Shown here: positions 7,764 through 12,719 of the stretch, piece after piece
Position numbering within the stretch: the stretch's first letter is position 1
Layout of the letters: every line of letters starts with the position of its first letter
Assembly: GCA_015520425.1 (NCBI GenBank)
Contig: WAQC01000116.1
Location: 1-12,719, forward strand
DNA: 12,719 nucleotides
Direction: 5' to 3'
From: Candidatus Pelearchaeum sp.
GTDB taxonomy: Archaea; Thermoproteota; Nitrososphaeria_A; Caldarchaeales; Caldarchaeaceae
Program-made: the position numbers and the translations under genes
Notes under the pieces: generated by a model
Database searches by the model: none
The model's input: only the letters and a program-made list of their open reading frames with translations
Told to the model about the DNA's origin: nothing

Positions 7764-7772
7764 TTTATAAAA
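7764..7772 (+). promoter_or_regulatory. TATA box of the LLM oxidoreductase gene
   Basis: TTTATAAAA, preceded by an A-rich stretch that may act as the TFB recognition element. Its centre is about 34 bases before the ATG at 7802, predicting a leader of only about 8 bases. No GGTG ribosome site precedes this gene, fitting a leaderless-type transcript. Confidence 0.65.
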
Positions 7773-7801
7773 GATTACTGTGATGAATTTCGCGATTCTA
7801 C

Positions 7802-8848
7802 ATGAAGTTCAGTGTTGTTATGTTGCCCGAATATCCGATATCCGATATACTGGGCTACATAAAGAAGGCTGATGAGCTGGGGTTCTATGGTTTCTGGTCT
7901 GTTGATGAGACCTATCATAAAGACGCATGGACTATCTTTGCCGCTGCTGCACGCGAGACAAAGAACATAGTAATGGGGCCTGCAGTTACCCACGTGTATC
8001 TCCGCGAGCCGACGCTTATCGCACAGCAACTAGCCACTTTAGACGAGCTCTCTAATGGCCGCGCCGCGGCAGCGATAAGCTTCGGTAACCTGATAATGCT
8101 TCAACAATATTATGTGAAGTGGCAGGGCACTAGGCCGCTGGCCAGAGTTAAGGAAGCTTTTCACGTCATAAGAACGCTTCTTAACGAAGGAAAGATAACA
8201 TATGACGGCCAGTTCTTCAAGTATATCGGCCTCTTCACGGCAGCTAGGCCTGTGGGCAAAATCCCGCTCTATTTAGGCGCTATGGGCGGTCCGCGCTCGT
8301 TTGAGCTGGCTGGCGAGATTTCGGATGGGATGATGAGCGCCCTAGGCTATTCACGGGAATTCTGGCGTGACGCTGTTAGTAATATGCGTAAGGGGGCCCA
8401 GAAAGCTGGCCGAAACCCAGACGAGCTTGACGTGGCGGCGTGGGTAGTATTTACAGTCTCTAAGAATAGGGAAGCAGCCAAACAGGTAGCAAAGAGCATA
8501 GTGGGCTTCTACATACCCTCCATGCCTGAGAGACAGCTCCAGATGCATGGAATAAAGCCCGAGGAAGTCAAGGAGATAAATGAGTCATTCTTAAAGGGAG
8601 ATGTGGAGCGTGTCATACAGCTAACATCCATGGACCTCGTTGATAAGCTATCTGTCTCAGGCTCACCAGAGGAAATCGTAGACCAGCTAAAGAAGAACTT
8701 TGCCTCAGAGGGCGTGAAACACGTAGTAGCATGCATAATAGACCCATTTATCGTGAAGTTCTTTACTGGAAAAGACGTCGCTGATGTCCCTGATTTTAAT
8801 GGCCAGCTACGACTAATAAAGGACGAAATAATGCCACATTTTAAGTAA
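7802..8848 (+). CDS. LLM-class (luciferase-like) flavin- or F420-dependent oxidoreductase
   Basis: Cytosolic TIM-barrel oxidoreductase of 348 aa in the bacterial luciferase-like superfamily. In archaea these are often F420-dependent, as in methylene-tetrahydromethanopterin reductase; others use FMN. Supporting features are the barrel start MKFSVVMLPEYP, ADELGFYGFWSVDET (23-37), TLIAQQLATLDELSNGRA (71-88), which is the family's strand-turn around the cofactor, IPLYLGAMGGPRSFELAGEI (154-173) and the following SDG at 174-176. The C-terminal half has a helical insertion region around 240-290 and then SGSPEEIVDQL, typical of the family's last helix. The start ATG sits just after the predicted transcription start. 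The sequence resembles Mer-type proteins, but substrate and cofactor choice cannot be decided from the residues visible. It converges on etfA without an obvious functional link. Confidence 0.94.
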   Translation: MKFSVVMLPEYPISDILGYIKKADELGFYGFWSVDETYHKDAWTIFAAAARETKNIVMGPAVTHVYLREPTLIAQQLATLDELSNGRAAAAISFGNLIMLQQYYVKWQGTRPLARVKEAFHVIRTLLNEGKITYDGQFFKYIGLFTAARPVGKIPLYLGAMGGPRSFELAGEISDGMMSALGYSREFWRDAVSNMRKGAQKAGRNPDELDVAAWVVFTVSKNREAAKQVAKSIVGFYIPSMPERQLQMHGIKPEEVKEINESFLKGDVERVIQLTSMDLVDKLSVSGSPEEIVDQLKKNFASEGVKHVVACIIDPFIVKFFTGKDVADVPDFNGQLRLIKDEIMPHFK

Positions 8849-8897
8849 AAATATCAATTTTTTCTAATATTTTTGTCATATTTTGTAGATTTTTAGC
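8849..8897 (+). terminator. T-rich terminator after the LLM gene
   Basis: The convergent spacer contains several T-runs on the + strand: TTTTTT at about 8859-8864, then further runs of four or five T. Archaeal intrinsic termination commonly uses such oligo-T tracts without a strong hairpin. The minus strand has fewer T-runs here, so the signal is better for the LLM gene than for etfA. Confidence 0.45.
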
Positions 8898-9807
8898 TTA
8901 TTTTTAGCAGTTTTACGAGTTCAGGCACTATTTGGTAGAGGTCTCCGACTATGCCGTAGTCTGCGTACTGGAATATTGGTGCTGTTTTGTCCTTGTTTAT
9001 GGCTACTATTGTCTTTGAGTCGCGCATTCCGACGATATGCTGTATTTGTCCAGAGATGCCAAGCGCTATGTATAGTTTGGGCTTCACGATGGTTCCTGAG
9101 AGGCCTACCTGCCATTCTTTCGGAAACCATTTTAAGTCTTCGGCAAGCGGCCTAGTACAGCCTATCGCCGCTCCTATAGTTTTGGCGAGCTCCTCCACTA
9201 GTGTTATATCCTCTTTCTTCTTTAATCCACGGCCAACCGCTACAATCTTCTCAGCCGATGTCAAACCACCTTCAACACGCGTTCCGCGTTCTTCAAGGAT
9301 ACTCTTAGCGTCAAATGCTTTTGAGAGCTGGACTTTCTCTATTCTTCCATCTACGTGGGGGACTTCCTTCTCCTCGCTCTCGGCGGCTAGTGTGAGTATC
9401 TTTATAGGAGTTTTCACCTTTGTCTTCTCTACCACTGCGCCACCGTAGGAGAGACGCGTAAATACCATGTTGGAACCGTCTCTCACTTCAATCGCTTTTA
9501 CGTCCTCCACATAGCCAGCTTTCAGCGAAATGGAAAGACGTGGTGCTATTTCTTTAGCTCTTCTAGTAGATGGGAAAACTATCAGGTTATAGCCATCTTT
9601 TTCAACTAATTGCTTGATGGTTGCGCTCACGTCTTCAGGTGATGCCTTTTCCTCTTCCACCACATAGACCAACTGCGCTAAACTCTTTGGTGCGTCGTTT
9701 TCATTACCCAGCCAGAAGATAGCGTACTCACCCTTAACGGCCTGCGATACTATGGGTATGAGACTCGTTGGGTGACTGCTTTCTTCGCAGTAGAAGAGTG
9801 TCTTCAT
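8893..9807 (-). CDS. etfA: Electron transfer flavoprotein alpha subunit
   Basis: Alpha subunit of the heterodimeric ETF, a soluble FAD carrier that exchanges electrons with dehydrogenases. It is 304 aa, normal for the family. The N-terminal Rossmann-like domain covers about 1-180. The C-terminal FAD domain is well conserved: VAVGRGL (189-195), CTRPLAEDLKWFP (217-229), GLSGTIVKPKLYIALGISG (235-253), QHIVGM (256-261), IVAINKD (267-273), APIFQYADYGIVGDL (276-290). These are the expected FAD-binding elements. ATG at 9807 lies three bases after the etfB stop and is preceded by GGGGTGAT at about 9815-9822, so the two genes are almost certainly cotranslated. It is the last gene of the minus-strand electron-transfer operon. 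No fixC/fixX homologue is next to it; the neighbour is a convergent, apparently unrelated gene. Confidence 0.97.
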   Translation of the reverse strand: MKTLFYCEESSHPTSLIPIVSQAVKGEYAIFWLGNENDAPKSLAQLVYVVEEEKASPEDVSATIKQLVEKDGYNLIVFPSTRRAKEIAPRLSISLKAGYVEDVKAIEVRDGSNMVFTRLSYGGAVVEKTKVKTPIKILTLAAESEEKEVPHVDGRIEKVQLSKAFDAKSILEERGTRVEGGLTSAEKIVAVGRGLKKKEDITLVEELAKTIGAAIGCTRPLAEDLKWFPKEWQVGLSGTIVKPKLYIALGISGQIQHIVGMRDSKTIVAINKDKTAPIFQYADYGIVGDLYQIVPELVKLLKIS

Positions 9808-9810
9808 GTC

Positions 9811-10593
9811 CTATATCACCCCCTCATTCTTAAGTAGCTCAACAAGCTTACGCGCACTCGCGGCAGGGTCGGCCTCTTCAATCAATATGTTTTTGCGCTT
9901 AACAACTACAGGCGAAAGCTCCACTTGCTCGTTCAACAAAAAGCTTGCGTATTCTTCTGGTGTAATTCCCAGGTCTTCCAGCTTTACGTTAACCACCGCG
10001 TCGCGGGGAACTTTCATGACTTGTAGGGACGTTACGACGCGTGGCTGGTTAATCTCAGGGGTTACTGTAATCATGGCGGGTAGTTTCACCTCAACCATCT
10101 CAACTTTGTCTCCCAAGTTTCTCTCAACCCTAGCACTGTCTTCTGAGGCTTCTATCTTTGTGGCATAGGCTACGTGGGGTAGTCCTAGCAGCTCCGCCAC
10201 CATAACAGCTACGCTCCCAGCATATCTGTCCTCAGACGCGTAGCCCGCCAAGACTAGGTCGTAGGGGCCGTTCTTCTCTATTGCTCTACTGAGTATATGC
10301 GCTGTCGCGTTCGCGTCTGGGTTTTTGATATTCACGTCAGCTATCAGATACGCCTTATCCGCTCCCATGGCAAGTGTTTCGCGTAGAAGCTTGGAAGCCT
10401 CAAAAGGAGCTACTGAGTAGATGTGAATGCTCCCGCCCAGAGAGCCCTTTATCCTTACAGCCTCCTCCACAGCGTTCAAATCGGCTTCACTAATTTTCTT
10501 AGGAGAGCCAGCGAAGTCAATAACACCTTTCGCGGGGTCTATCCGCAGGTTGGCGGGGTCTACACAATATTTTGCAAGTACTGCTATCTTCAC
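9811..10593 (-). CDS. etfB: Electron transfer flavoprotein beta subunit
   Basis: Beta subunit of ETF, 260 aa from the chosen start. Family features are the opening MKIAVLAKYCVDP, ISEADLNAVEEAVRIK (34-49), RETLAMGADKAYLI (71-84), YDLVLAGYASEDRYAGSV (111-128) followed by AELLGLPHV, and a C-terminal segment KVPRDAVVNVKLEDLGI (194-210) that embraces the alpha subunit. The nucleotide loop reads G-x-A-S-E-D-R-Y-A-G instead of the more usual Gly-x-x-x-D-x-D-T-x-Q pattern, so binding of AMP versus a second FAD cannot be inferred by simple motif. GTG at 10593 is preferred because GGGTG (10600-10604) is six bases upstream and the protein then begins exactly at the conserved first strand. GTG at 10602 is the alternative. 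A 74-base spacer separates it from the upstream 67-aa gene, and a possible TATA-like CATATTAT lies there, so an internal promoter is possible. Confidence 0.96.
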   Translation of the reverse strand: MKIAVLAKYCVDPANLRIDPAKGVIDFAGSPKKISEADLNAVEEAVRIKGSLGGSIHIYSVAPFEASKLLRETLAMGADKAYLIADVNIKNPDANATAHILSRAIEKNGPYDLVLAGYASEDRYAGSVAVMVAELLGLPHVAYATKIEASEDSARVERNLGDKVEMVEVKLPAMITVTPEINQPRVVTSLQVMKVPRDAVVNVKLEDLGITPEEYASFLLNEQVELSPVVVKRKNILIEEADPAASARKLVELLKNEGVI

Positions 10594-10599
10594 ACCAAG

Positions 10600-10604
10600 C
10601 ACCC
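10600..10604 (-). promoter_or_regulatory. Ribosome binding site that fixes the etfB start
   Basis: GGGTG on the minus strand, six bases before GTG 10593. It overlaps the alternative upstream GTG at 10602, which itself has no well-placed site. This favours the shorter reading of etfB. Confidence 0.55.
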
Positions 10605-10667
10605 ATACTATACCATCATGATAATATGTGTGGAAAGAGATTATGTGATGTTTGTATAGGAAGTTCT

Positions 10668-10871
10668 CTACTTATGGCCTTCCTCGGCTTCTTCCTTCGG
10701 GGGCTTGAGAACCTTCTTCGCAAAGTTATAGTGCATCCATTCTAGGTAGTCGTGCCGCATCTGGACTATGCGCTCAACCTCTTCCTCAGTCATGTATTGC
10801 TGCTTGACTATCTTCATTCGGGATGGGTCAACCTCAAAGTGGCCGTACTTTATGATGACTCCCTCTACCAT
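10668..10871 (-). CDS. 67-aa protein of unknown function in the FAD oxidase/ETF operon
   Basis: Small soluble protein that I do not recognise. It opens with a short strand-like part (MVEGVIIKYGHFEVDP), then a long charged helix around residues 28-55 (TEEEVERIVQMRHDYLEWMH), and ends in a Lys/Glu-rich tail. It has no cysteine, no membrane segment and no signal peptide, so it is unlikely to carry an Fe-S cluster. ATG at 10871 is six bases after the Fe-S gene's stop, and GGGGGTG at 10881-10887 gives a good ribosome site. Such tight coupling indicates a real gene that works with its neighbours, perhaps as a small structural or docking subunit between the oxidase/Fe-S pair and ETF. That role is inference from position; the coding call itself is firm. 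Confidence 0.85.
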   Translation of the reverse strand: MVEGVIIKYGHFEVDPSRMKIVKQQYMTEEEVERIVQMRHDYLEWMHYNFAKKVLKPPKEEAEEGHK

Positions 10872-10877
10872 CCCTGC

Positions 10878-12101
10878 TCACACCCCCACAGATTCTGCGA
10901 GAAGCTCCACCACATTAATAAGCTCTATCTCCATACGCGCCTTAGTCTTAACCTCGGTAAAGTGGTCCCAGCAGCGTGGGCAGCCTAGAGCTAGCGTTCC
11001 AGCGCCAAGGTCCAGAGCCCGCTGTATCCTACGCTGGCCTATAGTAAATGATATCTCTGGATGAAGCTTCTTGAATGACGCCACCCCGTTACCACAGCAA
11101 TAATACCACTGGTCTATATGATGCTCGTCAACAAACTCAACCCCAGGTATGGATTCTAGTATCTTCCGCGGCGACTCCCAGAGGTTTGTCAGCTTATTGA
11201 GGGTGCATGGGTCGTGGTAGGTAACCTTCTTGCTGACGTTGTTCTTGGGTATTAGTCTTCCTTCCTCTATGAGCTGCCATAGGTAGTCGGTTATGAATAC
11301 TACCTTGAATGGCAGTTCGCCGAACATGCGCGAGTAGTCGCGGACGAAGAAGAAGTAGTCATGCGGGTCTACTACTATTACGGTCTCAGCGCCCATCGCT
11401 TTTATCTTCTCTATGTCTTTCTTGGCCATGTCTATGAATGTTTGCTCCCGCGCAACGTCTAGCGGCTCGCCTATGCCTGCTTCGGGGACATCTACCACCG
11501 CGAATTTTATGCCTGCTTTCTTTAACAGTTTGGCCGCTGCCCGCGCTGTCTCCGTTACCTGCGTAGCAGTAAATCGGCTCACATACAGCACCACGCTACT
11601 CTTACCGCCTACCTGAACATTAAGCCCCTCAGTCCATTTCAGCATATCCTCACGTTTCTTAACCATCTGTAGGTGGAAGTCAACCTCCTTTATGACTTCC
11701 TGATATCCTGGATATCCTACTCCAGACCTTACTAAGTCGCTCCTAACCTTTCTAACCAGCTCAACGGTTGTGAGTGAGACCTTGTAGAAGTCGCCCATGA
11801 AGAGGGTATTTGGACAACGTACCTCGCATGCTCCGCACTGTAGGCAGTGGGTGAATGTGTCGCCTAGCTCCTCAAAGCTGCTTACTCCCTTGTAGAGCGC
11901 TAGTAGGGAGGTGTGGAATCCATAGGGGATGTACGCCTCGTTGCGCGTTACTTGATAAACTGGGCATACCTCTCTACAGAATTTATGCCTACACGCGAAT
12001 GTTAGGTAGTTGTCTAGGGCAAGTTCTTCTGGCGGCTTCTCACCAGGCTTGAGCGGCGTGTTATAAGCTTCCTTGGAGTATAGCCTCACACCCTTCTGCA
12101 T
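10878..12101 (-). CDS. HdrD/GlpC/GlcF-like iron-sulfur protein with CCG domain
   Basis: Electron-transfer subunit of 407 aa. Two ferredoxin-type motifs lie near the N-terminus. The second is canonical, CLQCGACEVRCP (cysteines at 86, 89, 92, 96). The first is atypical, ACRHKFCREVCP (cysteines at 37, 42, 46, with a His where a Cys is usual). A linker and Rossmann-like region (about 165-285) lead to a complete CCG domain: DPC (Cys299), CCG (Cys335-336) and CPRC (Cys374, Cys377). In HdrB/HdrD this pattern binds a non-cubane or [4Fe-4S] active-site cluster. No membrane segment is visible. It probably receives electrons from the adjacent FAD oxidase, as GlcF does from GlcD. Start: ATG 12101 has GGAGGTG eight bases upstream and overlaps the oxidase stop (TGATG); GTG 12104 is one codon earlier. 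Translational coupling is likely. Confidence 0.95.
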   Translation of the reverse strand: MQKGVRLYSKEAYNTPLKPGEKPPEELALDNYLTFACRHKFCREVCPVYQVTRNEAYIPYGFHTSLLALYKGVSSFEELGDTFTHCLQCGACEVRCPNTLFMGDFYKVSLTTVELVRKVRSDLVRSGVGYPGYQEVIKEVDFHLQMVKKREDMLKWTEGLNVQVGGKSSVVLYVSRFTATQVTETARAAAKLLKKAGIKFAVVDVPEAGIGEPLDVAREQTFIDMAKKDIEKIKAMGAETVIVVDPHDYFFFVRDYSRMFGELPFKVVFITDYLWQLIEEGRLIPKNNVSKKVTYHDPCTLNKLTNLWESPRKILESIPGVEFVDEHHIDQWYYCCGNGVASFKKLHPEISFTIGQRRIQRALDLGAGTLALGCPRCWDHFTEVKTKARMEIELINVVELLAESVGV

Positions 12102-12718
12102 CACAGCCTCACCTCCTCAGTATAGGCTACGTCAAGGCCGAACTTGCCTGGGTTCATAATGTTGTTCGGGTCTAGGGACTTCTTAATAAGCTTCATAAGC
12201 TCATACATGCCGTTCTTCAGCTCAACTGGGATGAGCTCAGCGTCGCCTGGTCTGGTAGCTCCATGGCACGCGGTTATGCTACCGTTATGCTCAAGCGTTA
12301 CCTCGCTTATCTTACGCTTAAGCTCTACCCATGCCTTCCATTTCTCCTCGTCCAGCTCCATCTCAGCTATGAAGATGTCTATCTCCGTTAGGAAGTCTCC
12401 CCAAGGCTTGAACGGGTTGTTGTTATACATGAACATGCCGCAGTCGTCAAATATCCCATACTTCTCGCGGTACTCCTTGACTAGAGCGTGCCACTTACGC
12501 CTTACCTCTGGCAACTCGCTATATAGAATAGCAGAGTCCTCGCAGTGCCATGAGCTTGGCATGACCTCTCCCTTTGGAGACCTGCCGTGAAGCGCTAAGT
12601 GATACCTATCGTGGCGCGACGCCCAGTCCCCCTCGGACAGCTCCTCACCCAGATATACGCCGCCGCCCTCCTTAACTATCTTGAAGAGAACCTTAGAGGC
12701 CGCGCTTACCTCCGCCTC
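12101..12718 (-). CDS. FAD-linked oxidase (VAO/GlcD-type), C-terminal part, cut by right edge
   Basis: The frame stays open to the window end, so only the last 205 codons are visible; the FAD-binding PCMH domain should lie outside. The visible part resembles the FAD-oxidase C-terminal domain: an alpha/beta cap region, GSITACHG at visible residues 146-153, and the closing helix with IKKSLDPNNIMNPGKFGLD (178-196), the family hallmark D-P-x-x-I-x-N-P-G-K. It probably oxidises a small organic substrate and passes electrons to the adjacent Fe-S protein, then ETF. Two departures from GlcD, D-lactate and D-2-hydroxyglutarate dehydrogenases are visible: no H-x-G-D-G-N-x-H metal-binding motif (that region reads DDCGMFMYNNNPFKPWG) and ACHG in place of GEHG. 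The substrate may therefore not be a simple 2-hydroxyacid. It overlaps the start of the Fe-S gene. Confidence 0.9.
   Translation of the reverse strand, partial: EAEVSAASKVLFKIVKEGGGVYLGEELSEGDWASRHDRYHLALHGRSPKGEVMPSSWHCEDSAILYSELPEVRRKWHALVKEYREKYGIFDDCGMFMYNNNPFKPWGDFLTEIDIFIAEMELDEEKWKAWVELKRKISEVTLEHNGSITACHGATRPGDAELIPVELKNGMYELMKLIKKSLDPNNIMNPGKFGLDVAYTEEVRL
12110..12116 (-). promoter_or_regulatory. Ribosome binding site inside the FAD oxidase 3' end
   Basis: GGAGGTG encoded within the last codons of the oxidase (Glu-Glu-Val), eight bases before ATG 12101 of the Fe-S gene. It favours that ATG over GTG 12104 and supports translational coupling of the two genes. Confidence 0.65.
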
Positions 12719-12719
12719 A

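Noticed and set aside
8987..9448. Long open frame on the + strand opposite etfA
   Set aside because: Its protein is low-complexity Ser/Phe-rich with no recognisable motif, while the minus strand encodes a fully conserved ETF alpha subunit.
9806..10168. Open + strand frame opposite etfB
   Set aside because: Ser/Thr-rich shadow of the conserved etfB frame, with no ribosome site.
12144..12590. 148-codon + strand frame at the right end
   Set aside because: Lies entirely opposite the FAD-oxidase C-terminal domain, which has clear family motifs; the + strand translation has none.
1..12719. tRNA or rRNA genes, CRISPR arrays, insertion sequences
   Set aside because: No cloverleaf-like segments, regularly spaced repeats, transposase frames or terminal inverted repeats were seen; nearly all the sequence is explained by conserved genes.

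Overview
This window looks like chromosomal DNA from a thermophilic archaeon, probably of the Thermoproteota or a related lineage, though the exact lineage cannot be fixed from the sequence. The pointers are an archaeal V/A-type ATPase subunit, TATA-box promoters with almost no leader next to internal genes preceded by GGTG-type ribosome sites, several TTG and GTG starts, and frequent AGG and ATA codons. The DNA is densely coding: the largest gap is about 190 bases. I found no RNA gene, mobile element or CRISPR array.

Left part, + strand (1-4621): the membrane subunit I of the A-type ATP synthase, entering from the left edge and carrying a histidine-rich linker, then two tandem paralogous 12-TM-type permeases of the ArsB/NhaD (ion transporter) superfamily. 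A small unrecognised protein is encoded convergently at 4618-4854; its stop codon shares the same CTAG as that of the second permease.

Middle (4976-8848): prephenate dehydratase (phenylalanine synthesis) on the + strand. Then a minus-strand pair: a small tail-anchored-looking membrane protein followed by an NCS1-family nucleobase/cation permease. A luciferase-like flavin/F420 oxidoreductase is transcribed divergently from the pair. The divergent gap has two clear, nearly leaderless archaeal promoters.

Right part, minus strand (8893-12719): an apparent operon reading leftward: the C-terminal half of an FAD-linked oxidase (cut by the right edge), an HdrD/GlpC-like iron-sulfur protein with two ferredoxin-type motifs and a CCG domain, a 67-residue protein of unknown role, then etfB and etfA. 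Together these look like a dehydrogenase whose electrons pass through Fe-S clusters to or from an electron transfer flavoprotein. The oxidase lacks the metal-binding motif typical of 2-hydroxyacid dehydrogenases, and the first Fe-S motif is non-canonical. This is the most promising candidate here for an undescribed system.
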